NCBI GenBank assembly: GCA_041672395.1
Contig: JBAYZS010000036.1
Coordinates: 1-23,221 of the forward strand
DNA length: 23,221 nucleotides
Direction of reading: 5' to 3'
Source: UBA5287 sp041672395
GTDB taxonomy: Bacteria; Bacteroidota; Bacteroidia; Bacteroidales; Dysgonomonadaceae
The notes below the pieces were generated by a model that was not told the DNA's origin, made no database searches, and saw nothing but the letters and a program-made list of their open reading frames with translations. Numbering within the stretch: the first letter of the stretch is position 1; each line of letters starts with the position of its first letter. Positions 8,660-16,429 of this stretch are shown one piece after another. A program made the translations under genes and the position numbers.

Positions 8660-10498
8660 ATGAATATTAAAATGAAGACATTTAAGATTTTCAAAAAAGG
8701 AATATATCTGATAATAGCGTTATTGGCATTTTTTACAGCGTGTTCAGATAAAGATGAGCCGATAGATCCTGTTATTGATAATTCATACAAACCCATTAAA
8801 GTGACTCCGGTCAGTGGAATGCGTATTGCCTGGGATTATAGTTCACTTGGACAATTAGCAACTGCCGGTAACTCACCTGAAATGATACGTTTGAATGAAT
8901 CAAAACTTGCAACACTGTTTGAATCAGAAGGCGTTATTTATTGGATTGTCAGCCAAGACAATGGTGACACTTGGTCGCAACCGGCTGTTTTGTTTCCACT
9001 TGCTTCACATCAAGGTATGGACGGAGAACAAAAAATCACTTATCAACACTTGATGACACAACCAACCATTACCATGCTTGATAATGGCGAATTGCTGGCA
9101 GCTTGTGCGGTCAGGTATAAATATATTCTCACAAATCTTGACCCGGATGTGATTGTAGAATTTCCTGCTGCAATACTAACAAGACGCATAACCAGCAATG
9201 GAACGGTTTTGGGACCTGTAAATGAGGTATATAATAATCTAGGGTGCGAAAATCCTGATTTGTTGAAACTCCCTAATGGAGACATTCAACTTTACTTTAC
9301 AAACGGAAGTGAAGCCATTTCACTTAAAATGATGAGTTCTACGGCTTTACTACCTACTGTTAAAGAACAAAGAATTGAATTAATCACCTCAACAGATTAC
9401 GGAACTACATGGTCGAGTAAATTAACAGAGTATGGTCCCGACGGTGCTGATTCTCATTGGGAAGGAGCTAAAGTTATTGCATCCAGATCAAACAGACACA
9501 ACAACAGTCCTTCTGCCGAAATAGTTGGTGAAGAAATAGTTGTAGCTATTGGGGACAATAAAAATGTAACATTTAAACCGTTTATTTTAAGATCGCCTAT
9601 TAGTTCTAATTGGCCATATGCGATTAATGGAGATACACCTGAACGCAATTATGCTTTCTATGCAATTTTACCCGAAAAATATTTTATGGGTAATCCATAT
9701 CTGATAGCATTATCAAATAATGAGTCGTTATTGGCTTATGATACAGATGAGGGTCGCATGAAAGATATGAATACAATGGAGGTAGCGACAAGCAAGAACA
9801 AAGCAGAAAACTTTGCGAATGCAAATCGTCCTTTCCCATTCCCTACAGATGTAAAAGCCATTCGTAGTTCATTGATGAAATTTAATGATTCAACTGTTGT
9901 TGCATTAACATCTACGAACTTTAACAGTTCTGATAAAATTAAGATATCTCCTTGGTCAATTAAAGGACATTTATTCAATGACATCTCAGTAAAAAATAGT
10001 GATATTACTGAATATCCATTATTTATTGGAGGATTATCGGAGTCAAATGTAAAAATTGGATTGGGAATTGATGCAACTAATCTATATATTAGCGCAAAAG
10101 CTACAGATATAACACAAATTGCAGCACCTTCAGGAACACAAAAAGGTGATGGTCTCTATTTTTATATCGATGCTCCAAATCTTTCTATACTTGATGTAGA
10201 TGCGGGTATTTCAAAATTCTGGGTTTCCTCAGAGGGAGAAGTCGCTCGTTGGGACGGAAAAGAAGGACAGTGGAAATCTGCTGCTTCGGGAGGCATTGTT
10301 GTTACTGCAGAACCATCAGTAGATGGATATGCGCTTTCAATAACTATTCCCAAAGCAAAACTGAGCAATTTCAATAATAATGGAATTCGTTTTGGTGCAG
10401 CTTTTTCAGATTATAATGATATTGATAATGGAACAACTGAATTCCTATCACACTGCAAAGACTTAAGGTCAAGCACTTGGTTAGGGGTTACTTTTTAA
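8660..10498 (+). CDS. Sialidase-superfamily (BNR/Asp-box) lipoprotein with C-terminal CBM9/DOMON-like domain
   Basis: This 612-residue exported lipoprotein has lipobox FTAC with Cys28. Two canonical Asp-boxes are visible: SQDNGDTW at 98-105 and STDYGTTW at 244-251. With ENPDLLKLPNGDIQLYF between them, they indicate a sialidase-type beta-propeller over about 50-430. From about 440 to the end is a beta-rich domain (KIGLGIDATNLYISAKATD, GDGLYFYIDAPN, LSITIPKAKL) like family-9 or DOMON carbohydrate-binding domains. Family knowledge allows exo-alpha-sialidase (GH33), GH93-type exo-glycosidase, or another propeller glycosidase. I could not confirm the complete sialidase Arg triad and Tyr/Glu pair, so specificity stays open. 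Met5 is an alternative start. It is the last gene of the operon, 11 bp after its neighbour, and a strong terminator follows. It is the only glycosidase-like protein in the window. Confidence 0.82.
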   Translation: MNIKMKTFKIFKKGIYLIIALLAFFTACSDKDEPIDPVIDNSYKPIKVTPVSGMRIAWDYSSLGQLATAGNSPEMIRLNESKLATLFESEGVIYWIVSQDNGDTWSQPAVLFPLASHQGMDGEQKITYQHLMTQPTITMLDNGELLAACAVRYKYILTNLDPDVIVEFPAAILTRRITSNGTVLGPVNEVYNNLGCENPDLLKLPNGDIQLYFTNGSEAISLKMMSSTALLPTVKEQRIELITSTDYGTTWSSKLTEYGPDGADSHWEGAKVIASRSNRHNNSPSAEIVGEEIVVAIGDNKNVTFKPFILRSPISSNWPYAINGDTPERNYAFYAILPEKYFMGNPYLIALSNNESLLAYDTDEGRMKDMNTMEVATSKNKAENFANANRPFPFPTDVKAIRSSLMKFNDSTVVALTSTNFNSSDKIKISPWSIKGHLFNDISVKNSDITEYPLFIGGLSESNVKIGLGIDATNLYISAKATDITQIAAPSGTQKGDGLYFYIDAPNLSILDVDAGISKFWVSSEGEVARWDGKEGQWKSAASGGIVVTAEPSVDGYALSITIPKAKLSNFNNNGIRFGAAFSDYNDIDNGTTEFLSHCKDLRSSTWLGVTF

Positions 10499-10529
10499 CT
10501 TTATAAGTTACTTTTTCAATTAACCTTTA

Positions 10530-10575
10530 TTGCAGGTTGGAGCACTAATATGTGCTCCAACCTGCAACTTTTTTT
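10530..10575 (+). terminator. Rho-independent terminator of the first operon
   Basis: A 16-bp perfect stem, left arm 10530-10545 and right arm 10552-10567, encloses a 6-nt loop. One C and seven Ts (10569-10575) follow. It begins 31 bp after the propeller gene's stop codon, so it ends the SusCD operon. It makes read-through into the downstream MFS operon unlikely. Confidence 0.93.
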
Positions 10576-10665
10576 ATCATTACCTTAAAGATGCACAACA
10601 ATTTTAATGATTCACAAATATTAACCTGTTTAATAACAAAAAATGAGATCAGAGTTAATTTGTTT

Positions 10666-10680
10666 ATGAGAGATTATCAC
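10666..10680. repeat. Left flanking direct repeat of the IS remnant (decayed target duplication)
   Basis: These 15 bases match 11746-11760 at 13 of 15 positions, and both copies abut the element's inverted repeats. That is what a target-site duplication looks like after some mutation. If the adjoining CAC/GTG belongs to the element ends, the duplication would instead be 9 bp (10669-10677 against 11749-11757, 8 of 9 identical), closer to usual IS4-family lengths. Confidence 0.6.
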
Positions 10681-10695
10681 TAGTGTCCACTAAAA
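10681..10695 (+). repeat. Left terminal inverted repeat of the IS
   Basis: The sequence TAGTGTCCACTAAAA matches the reverse complement of 11731-11745 at 14 of 15 positions. The broken transposase's original reading frame ends inside this repeat (TAG at 10690-10692, minus strand). The pair can be lengthened by three bases on each side (CAC/GTG), so the exact tip is uncertain. Confidence 0.88.
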
Positions 10696-11660
10696 GAAAT
10701 TAAGACTTAATTGTCCATCATTAATCACATCAACAGGCTCTTTTGTAAAGAGGTCATCAATTGGAGTCTTATCCAGAAGCGATGCACTATATTATTGGTC
10801 AGATAGACAAAGGTCCGGTTCAGCGTTTCAGTGTAAAATACAATTCTACGCAGCTCGTCAGGATACTTCTTGATAGAAGCATAGCCTGTCAGTCTTATCA
10901 ATTGGTCACAAAGTTTACCTCCCTGATTGTGTTTGGTATCGATGTCCTTTACAACTTCATAATTCAGTCTGCTCTTTTCACGTATGACAAAATATGCATT
11001 AATCTGGTCAATATGATAAAGTCTTTTCAAATCAAAATATCCACGGTCAAATAGATAATATGCACCTGTTTCATAAGGAATTGCATCCATGGCATTCACA
11101 TCGTGCACTTTGGCTTCAGTGATATGAATGAATGCAGGTATTTGTGTTTCAACATCGAAAAGCGTATGCATTTTAACTCCAGCTTTCGCGCGCCGAAACT
11201 TTGCCCACCAGAAAACATTCAGACACAAATCAATAGTCGTAGAATCGAAGGTATAAACGTGCCCTTCAACTTCAAAGTCTTTGGTAATCCGTTTTATTCG
11301 GGCGATCTCTATCATACGATAAGCAAAGTCTTCAAATATTTTCGTTTCCCATCTTTCGTTCATTTTGGAGAGATTACTTCTCGTTACATTCTTTCAAAAG
11401 CCAAGATGATAGGTTTTATTGGAGTGTGCCGATATTATGCTAATCAAATCACAAAGACTATCCCGGTTAGAGAGTTGTCCAAACATCATGACAAGCAACT
11501 GATTCCAACAAGTGAAATGTTTTACGTATTTATCTCCTTCGTATTTCATAACAAGTCTTTGAAAGTATTTCTGAAGAAGAAACTCTATTAGTTGAGCAAA
11601 TATATATTTCCCACTAAGCATCTGTGTCCGTTTTTGGTGATTGGATGCAAAGTTAGCCAT
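10690..11660 (-). pseudogene. IS4-family (DUF4372) transposase, broken by a nonsense codon and an internal deletion
   Basis: The gene reads from ATG at 11658-11660 on the minus strand. Residues 1-88 are the DUF4372-type N terminus (KYVKHFTCWNQLLVMMFGQLSNRDSL). A TGA at 11394-11396 then stops the frame, but the same frame continues with KNVTRSNLSK into MNERWETKIFEDFAYR, so one base change (probably from a Gly GGA) made the stop. The DDE core shows first Asp FDSTTID, second Asp FDRGYFD and IREKSR. After VYLTNN (about 10791) the expected strand, the Y-x2-R-x3-E-x6-K signature and its catalytic Glu are missing. Sequence resumes in another frame with ASLLDKTPIDDLFTKEPVD to the end. About 90-100 codons are therefore deleted near 10783-10792. 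The protein cannot be active. Confidence 0.92.
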
Positions 11661-11707
11661 TCAAATCGTGGACATAATATTTTGCTCGTAAACATCATGT
11701 TTTCAAA

Positions 11708-11715
11708 CAAATATA
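11708..11715 (-). promoter_or_regulatory. Putative -7 box of the IS transposase
   Basis: On the minus strand this reads TATATTTG, matching the TAnnTTTG consensus. It lies about 48 bp before the transposase start codon, inside the element's right end. No clear -33 TTTG is seen at the expected distance, which would reach the inverted repeat. Any transcript would run toward the first operon's terminator. Confidence 0.35.
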
Positions 11716-11730
11716 TTAAATGTTAATGTT

Positions 11731-11745
11731 TTTAAGTGGACACTA
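11731..11745 (-). repeat. Right terminal inverted repeat of the IS
   Basis: This is the partner of the left repeat, with 14 of 15 bases matching in inverted orientation (TTTAAGTGGACACTA on the + strand). It lies on the transposase-start side of the element, where the gene's promoter would be expected. Confidence 0.88.
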
Positions 11746-11760
11746 GTGAGAAATTATCAC
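11746..11760. repeat. Right flanking direct repeat of the IS remnant
   Basis: This is the second copy of the 15-bp flanking repeat, with 13 of 15 bases identical to 10666-10680. The two mismatches fit an insertion old enough for the element itself to have decayed. Confidence 0.6.
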
Positions 11761-11846
11761 TTTTTAAAAAAGATTTTGAATAATTAAATATCATATAGTA
11801 TAGTTTATATATCATTTATCACAGCACCTCTCTATTTAAATTATTT

Positions 11847-11854
11847 TATTTTTG
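11847..11854 (+). promoter_or_regulatory. Alternative -7-like box (TATTTTTG) upstream of the MFS operon
   Basis: The sequence fits TAnnTTTG. No TTTG is present at the -33 distance, and the surroundings are T-rich, which makes chance matches more likely. A start here would give a leader of about 195 nt, similar to the first operon. Confidence 0.25.
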
Positions 11855-11910
11855 TATATAAAATATTAAATCTTTAAATTTATAAAGTGCATTTTTTAGA
11901 GATTAAACCA

Positions 11911-11918
11911 TATATTTG
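11911..11918 (+). promoter_or_regulatory. Putative -7 promoter box (TATATTTG) for the MFS operon
   Basis: The box matches TAnnTTTG and extends to the same ten bases, TATATTTGCA, found ahead of the first operon. The -33 region (about 11885-11892) has no clear TTTG, so an activator may be needed. Transcription would begin near 11925, leaving a leader of about 130 nt. Confidence 0.45.
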
Positions 11919-12056
11919 CATAAAAGACAAAGGCTATTTCTATAAATCCTAATTTAAAGAACATATTTTAAATTCTTTTACATATTAAAAGTCTTAATTT
12001 AAATGATTCAATAATAAAGAATCGAATAAAAGTTTACTTTTTTAAAGTCTAAATAA

Positions 12057-13466
12057 ATGAATAAAACAGTCAACATGGGCTATATAGCCTTTATTTCATT
12101 AGTAGCAGCATTAGGTGGACTATTATTTGGTTACGATACCGCGGTTATTTCGGGTACAATTTCAATTGTTACCGAACAATTTGCTCTTAACTCTGTCCAA
12201 AGTGGTTGGTATGTTGGTTGCGCGCTTCTTGGTTCAATCATTGGTGTAATTTTCGCCGGTAAACTTAGTGACTCAATTGGCAGGAAATGGACAATGATTA
12301 TTTCAGCGGCTTTTTTCCTTTTATCAGCAATTGGTTGTGCTTTATCAAACAGCTTGAACCAACTAGTTTTTTGGCGAATGGTTGGTGGAGGTGGAATTGG
12401 TATTGTTTCCGTAGTTTGTCCACTGTATATTTCTGAAATTTCTCCTGCATCACATCGTGGCAGACTTGTCTCTTTATATCAATTAGCTGTAACGATTGGT
12501 TTTTTGGCAGCATATTTAGTAAATTTCTTCTTATTAAAATTATCAGAGAATTTCTACTCTTCGGATTTGATTATATATAAAATATTTGGAATTGAATCAT
12601 GGCGTGGCATGCTGGGAGCTGAAACAATCCCTTCCCTATTATTTTTCATGGTTATTTTTCTTATTCCTGAAAGTCCCCGTTGGTTGATTGTCAAACAAAA
12701 AGAAAACAGAGCATTTAATATTTATTCTAAAATTATCATAAAAAAAGAAGATATATTATTTCAAATTGCAGAAACAAAATCACTGTTACTTGCTCAAAAA
12801 GAAATATCTTCCGATTGGAAAGTACTATTTAAGCCTGGATTTAGAAAAGCCGTAATTATTGGATCTGCAATCGCCATTCTTGGTCAATTTATGGGAGTAA
12901 ATGCTGTTCTGTATTACGGACCATCTATTTTTGAATCAAGCGGTTTATCAAGTGGTGATTCTCTTTTTTATCAATCCCTTATAGGAATAGTTAATATGCT
13001 TACGACAGTTATTGCTCTTCTTATAATCGACAAGGTTGGACGTAAAAAATTGGTTTATTTTGGAGTTATCGGAATGATTATATCACTATCATTCATTGGC
13101 TTCTATTTTATTAATGGAGCTATGCTTGGTTTGTCCAGCATCTTCTTGTTATTTTGTTTTTTAGCTTACATTTTCTTTACGGCAATTTCCATAAGTGCAG
13201 TAATATTTGTTTTCCTTTCAGAGATGTATCCAACCAGAATACGTGGACTTGCTATGTCAATAGCTACTCTATCCTTGTGGATAGGTACATATTTAATTGG
13301 CCAACTTACTCCTTGGATGCTTGAATCACTAACTCCGGCTGGTACTTTCTTTGTATTTGCTGTTATGTGTTTACCATATATGTTCATAGTTTGGAAATTA
13401 ATGCCTGAAACAACAGGTAAATCACTTGAAGAGATTGAACGTTTTTGGCTTAAGAAACTTAAATAA
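12057..13466 (+). CDS. MFS sugar-porter family permease (proton-coupled monosaccharide importer)
   Basis: This 469-residue inner-membrane protein has the full sugar-porter (XylE/AraE/GLUT-type) signature. The N-terminal GGLLFGYDTAVISG lies at about 20-33, and the loop SDSIGRKW follows. Other marks are YISEISPASHRGRLVSLYQL, PESPRW at 204-209, GQFMGVNAVLYYGPSIFESSG in helix 7, and DKVGRKK. The C-terminal half has SEMYPTRIRGLAMS and PETTGKSLEEIE from residue 450. Twelve hydrophobic segments are apparent, and the length is standard. It carries a monosaccharide from periplasm to cytoplasm. D-xylose, glucose, galactose or arabinose are known family substrates, but an amino sugar cannot be excluded. 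It leads the second operon, 25 bp before the epimerase gene, which suggests the transported sugar is the epimerase substrate. It is not of the sialate-permease (NanT) type by these motifs. Confidence 0.92.
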   Translation: MNKTVNMGYIAFISLVAALGGLLFGYDTAVISGTISIVTEQFALNSVQSGWYVGCALLGSIIGVIFAGKLSDSIGRKWTMIISAAFFLLSAIGCALSNSLNQLVFWRMVGGGGIGIVSVVCPLYISEISPASHRGRLVSLYQLAVTIGFLAAYLVNFFLLKLSENFYSSDLIIYKIFGIESWRGMLGAETIPSLLFFMVIFLIPESPRWLIVKQKENRAFNIYSKIIIKKEDILFQIAETKSLLLAQKEISSDWKVLFKPGFRKAVIIGSAIAILGQFMGVNAVLYYGPSIFESSGLSSGDSLFYQSLIGIVNMLTTVIALLIIDKVGRKKLVYFGVIGMIISLSFIGFYFINGAMLGLSSIFLLFCFLAYIFFTAISISAVIFVFLSEMYPTRIRGLAMSIATLSLWIGTYLIGQLTPWMLESLTPAGTFFVFAVMCLPYMFIVWKLMPETTGKSLEEIERFWLKKLK

Positions 13467-13491
13467 AAAAATAAAGAAAAAATATATTATC

Positions 13492-14691
13492 ATGGATTTT
13501 AAAAAATTAGAGAACCTTTATAAAGAGGAACTTCTGGACAATGTAATCCCATTCTGGCTTCAAAAGTCACAGGATAGGGAATTTGGCGGTTACTTCACAT
13601 GTCTCGATCGCAAAGGCGATGTTTTTGATACCGATAAGTTTATTTGGTTACAAGGTCGTCAGGTGTGGATGTTTTCCATGCTATATAATAAGGTGGAAAA
13701 AAGACAGGAGTGGCTGGACTGTGCCATTCAAGGTGGCGAGTTTTTGAAAAAGTATGGTCATGACGGTAATTACAACTGGTATTTTTCTCTAGACAGAGAA
13801 GGTAATCCGCTGGTTGAACCGTACAATATCTTCTCATACACCTTTGCAACTATGGCTTTCGGGCAATTGAGTCTGGCTACCGGTAACGAGGAATATGCTG
13901 ATATTGCAAAGAAAACATTTGACATTATCCTTTCCAAGACTTCTAACCCAAAAGGGAAATGGAACAAGGCTTATCCGGGTACGCGCAATCTTAAAAACTT
14001 TGCCTTACCTATGATACTTTGCAACCTGTCACTGGAAATTGAATATCTTTTGGACAAGGATTTCCTCAAACAAACAATGGAGAACTGCATCCATGAGGTA
14101 ATGGATGTATTCCTGCGTCCGGAGTTGGGAGGAATAATTGTGGAGAATATAAATACCGACGGTTCACTCTCCGACACTTTCGATGGTAGATTGGTAAATC
14201 CAGGTCATGCAATAGAGGCCATGTGGTTTATAATGGATTTGGGAGAACGACTTGGTCGTCCCGAATTAATTGAAAAAGCTGTTACCACTACTCTTAAGAT
14301 GGTAGAATATGGCTGGGACAAACAGTATGGAGGTATATTCTATTTCATGGACCGACTAGGACATCCACGCCACGAACTGGAGTGGGATCAAAAGCTATGG
14401 TGGGTACACGTTGAAACGCTTATTTCCCTACTTAAAGGATACCAACTTACAGGTTCAGAAGAGTGTTTGAGTTGGTACAAAAAAATACACGATTACACAT
14501 GGAGTCATTTTAAAGATCCTGAATATGCTGAGTGGTGGGGCTATCTTAACCGCCAGGGTGAAGTATTGCTGGATCTTAAAGGTGGCAAATGGAAAGGTTG
14601 TTTCCATGTACCGCGTGGTTTGTTTCAGTGCTGGAAAACACTTGAAAAAATAGAAGCTAAAAAGGAGATTTTAATAGATGAAATCAGATAA
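13492..14691 (+). CDS. N-acylglucosamine 2-epimerase (AGE/RnBP) family enzyme
   Basis: This 399-residue cytoplasmic (alpha/alpha)6-barrel epimerase is of AGE length. An in-frame ATG at 13426 would overlap the MFS gene and give an unconserved Lys-rich leader. The start at 13492 (MDFKKLENLYKEELL) fits the family. Key residues appear at positions I recall as essential in the Anabaena enzyme: Arg56 in LQGRQVW (Arg57 there), His239 in NPGHAIEAMWF, Glu308 in WWVHVETL and His372 in KGCFHVPRG. AGE interconverts N-acetylglucosamine and N-acetylmannosamine. Relatives act on mannose/glucose or cellobiose, so exact substrate is inferred. There is no signal peptide, so it acts after import by the adjoining permease. 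Arginine codons favour CGN and GC content appears higher than in the next gene, hinting at a separate origin. Confidence 0.88.
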   Translation: MDFKKLENLYKEELLDNVIPFWLQKSQDREFGGYFTCLDRKGDVFDTDKFIWLQGRQVWMFSMLYNKVEKRQEWLDCAIQGGEFLKKYGHDGNYNWYFSLDREGNPLVEPYNIFSYTFATMAFGQLSLATGNEEYADIAKKTFDIILSKTSNPKGKWNKAYPGTRNLKNFALPMILCNLSLEIEYLLDKDFLKQTMENCIHEVMDVFLRPELGGIIVENINTDGSLSDTFDGRLVNPGHAIEAMWFIMDLGERLGRPELIEKAVTTTLKMVEYGWDKQYGGIFYFMDRLGHPRHELEWDQKLWWVHVETLISLLKGYQLTGSEECLSWYKKIHDYTWSHFKDPEYAEWWGYLNRQGEVLLDLKGGKWKGCFHVPRGLFQCWKTLEKIEAKKEILIDEIR

Positions 14692-14700
14692 TCAGTAGAT

Positions 14701-16419
14701 ATGAATAGAAGAAATTTTATAACATACTCAGCATTATTGGGTGGTTCAGTAATGTTGGAAGGAAGTAAAGGTGTACAAAAGTTAGGTAAATCATCTCGTA
14801 AAAAAGGAGGAATTACTAAAGAATTTGCCGCAGATGTAGTTATAATTGGCGGAGGACTAGGAGGATGCGCAACAGCTATAGCTGCTTGTAGGAATGGTCT
14901 TAATGTTATATTAACAGAAGAAACAGACTGGATTGGTGGTCAGATATCACAGCAAGGTGTACCACCAGATGAACATCAATGGATTGAAACAGAAGGTGCT
15001 CCTGCTTCTTATAGAGATTATAGAAATAGAGTTCGAAATTATTATAAAAGGAATTATCCTTTAACTGATGATGCTAAAGCAAGGGAGTATTTAAATCCGG
15101 GTGATGGATCAGTATCACGTATATGTCATGAACCAAAAGTTGCTGTTGCAGTATTAAATGAGATATTTGCACCATATACAAGTACAGGTAAATTAATAAT
15201 ACTTACAGATTATAAAATCAGAAAAGCAGATGTTGTTGGTGATTCAGTTAAGCATCTAGAGGTAGTTAATACAAAATCAGGCGATTCAATTGTTTTAACT
15301 GCACCTTATTTTGTAGATGCTACTGAATGTGGCGACTTGCTTCCGTTGACTGGTACTGAATATATTACCGGTGCTGAGGCTAAATCTGATACTAAAGAGA
15401 TTCATGCTGCTCAAAAACATGAACCTAAAAACAATCAGGCCTTTACGCTTTGTTTTGCAATGGATTATCAACCAGATGTGAATAATACAATTGATAAACC
15501 TGATAACTATGATTTCTGGAAGAATTATGTTCCTGATCTTACACCTGCATGGTCGGGGAGATTACTTGATTTAACATATTCAAATCCTTCTACTTTAGTT
15601 CCTAAGGCGTTAGGGTTTCATCCTGAGGGTAACGCTACAGAAGATTCCCTTAATTTATGGAATTACAGGAAATTAATTAACAGGAAAAATTTTGTAAAAG
15701 GTACGTACAATGGAGATATAACTATTGTTAACTGGCCTCAGAATGACTATTTCCTTGGAAATGTTCTTGATGTTTCTGAGAAAGAATTCAAGAAACATGT
15801 GGATGCTGCAAAGCAACTTAATCTGTCTCTTTTGTATTGGTTGCAGACTAGCGCACCCCGACCAGATGGCGGCATTGGTTGGTCGGGATTGAGATTGAGA
15901 GGTGATGTAATGGGCACTGAAGACGGGATGGCAAAATATCCATATATACGCGAATCAAGGAGAATAAAAGCAGATTTTACAATTTTAGAAGAACATGTAG
16001 GTTCTGAAAACAGGAAATTAGTTGCGGGACCAGAAGAGGGTAAGATTGCAGCACAATTTTATGATAGTGTTGGTATTGGTTATTATCATATTGATTTGCA
16101 CCCTAGTGCTGGTAAAAATAATTATATAGATTTTTCATCACTTCCATTCCAAATACCGTTGGGTGCTTTATTGCCTCAGAGAGTTAATAATTTGATACCA
16201 GCAAACAAGAATATTGGAACAACGCATATTACGAATGGATGTTATCGCCTACATCCGGTTGAATGGAGTATAGGTGAAGCAGCGGGAATGTTAATAAACT
16301 TTGCATTAAAAAAGAAGACAATTCCAAGAGCAGTGAGAGAAAACAAAAATCTATTAACTGATTTTCAAAGCGAATTAGTTAAACAAGGTATTGAAACAAA
16401 ATGGTCATTTATTAAATAA
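14701..16419 (+). CDS. Exported FAD-dependent oxidoreductase (FAD_oxidored, PF12831-like)
   Basis: This 572-residue flavoprotein has an N terminus with twin arginines (MNRRNFITYSALLGGS), pointing to Tat export with FAD already bound. The Rossmann dinucleotide motif GGGLGG lies at 50-55 (ADVVIIGGGLGGCATAIAA). It is followed by NVILTEETDWIGGQISQQG, typical of PF12831. Further family marks are PYFVDATECGDLLPLTG, PYIRESRRI and a C-terminal ATP-like THITNGCYRLHPVEWSIGEAAG. The substrate is unknown, and family members are widespread near glycan genes in Bacteroidota and Planctomycetes. It starts 9 bp after the epimerase gene and ends 10 bp before another Tat oxidoreductase. It is AT-rich and uses AGA/AGG for most arginines, unlike the epimerase gene. 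I infer oxidation of a sugar or glycoside, or electron transfer for the next enzyme, but neither is shown. Confidence 0.87.
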   Translation: MNRRNFITYSALLGGSVMLEGSKGVQKLGKSSRKKGGITKEFAADVVIIGGGLGGCATAIAACRNGLNVILTEETDWIGGQISQQGVPPDEHQWIETEGAPASYRDYRNRVRNYYKRNYPLTDDAKAREYLNPGDGSVSRICHEPKVAVAVLNEIFAPYTSTGKLIILTDYKIRKADVVGDSVKHLEVVNTKSGDSIVLTAPYFVDATECGDLLPLTGTEYITGAEAKSDTKEIHAAQKHEPKNNQAFTLCFAMDYQPDVNNTIDKPDNYDFWKNYVPDLTPAWSGRLLDLTYSNPSTLVPKALGFHPEGNATEDSLNLWNYRKLINRKNFVKGTYNGDITIVNWPQNDYFLGNVLDVSEKEFKKHVDAAKQLNLSLLYWLQTSAPRPDGGIGWSGLRLRGDVMGTEDGMAKYPYIRESRRIKADFTILEEHVGSENRKLVAGPEEGKIAAQFYDSVGIGYYHIDLHPSAGKNNYIDFSSLPFQIPLGALLPQRVNNLIPANKNIGTTHITNGCYRLHPVEWSIGEAAGMLINFALKKKTIPRAVRENKNLLTDFQSELVKQGIETKWSFIK

Positions 16420-16429
16420 AACTAGAATC

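Larger units (their letters stand above)
10681..11745 (-). mobile_element. Degenerate IS4-family insertion sequence, internally deleted, 1065 bp
   Basis: The element is bounded by 14/15-matching inverted repeats (TAGTGTCCACT core) and flanked by near-identical direct repeats. It carries one minus-strand transposase gene with a DUF4372-type N terminus and an IS4-type DDE core. Two lesions inactivate it: an in-frame TGA, and an internal deletion removing the C-terminal catalytic region. A full-length relative would be roughly 0.3 kb longer, estimated from the missing protein segment. The element sits in the intergenic space between the terminator of the first operon and the leader of the MFS operon, and interrupts no gene. 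It could still be mobilised in trans if an active relative exists, because both ends look intact. Confidence 0.9.
11761..12056 (+). other. AT-rich intergenic leader of the MFS operon
   Basis: These roughly 300 bases between the IS and the MFS permease contain no convincing ORF, RNA gene or strong hairpin. They hold two -7-like boxes (11847-11854 and 11911-11918) and otherwise A/T-rich sequence. Without the IS, this stretch would join directly to the spacer after the first operon's terminator. Confidence 0.7.

Noticed and set aside
10761..11054. A 97-codon + strand open frame
   Set aside because: It is antisense to the DDE core of the transposase, with no start context or homology to support it.
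11394..11396. Selenocysteine or recoding at the in-frame TGA in the transposase
   Set aside because: No SECIS-like hairpin was seen, transposases of this type have Gly here, and a second disabling deletion shows the gene is simply decaying.
11103..11591. A 162-codon + strand open frame across the IS
   Set aside because: It is antisense to the recognisable transposase frame, its translation has no family resemblance, and it spans the nonsense site only because that strand is unaffected.
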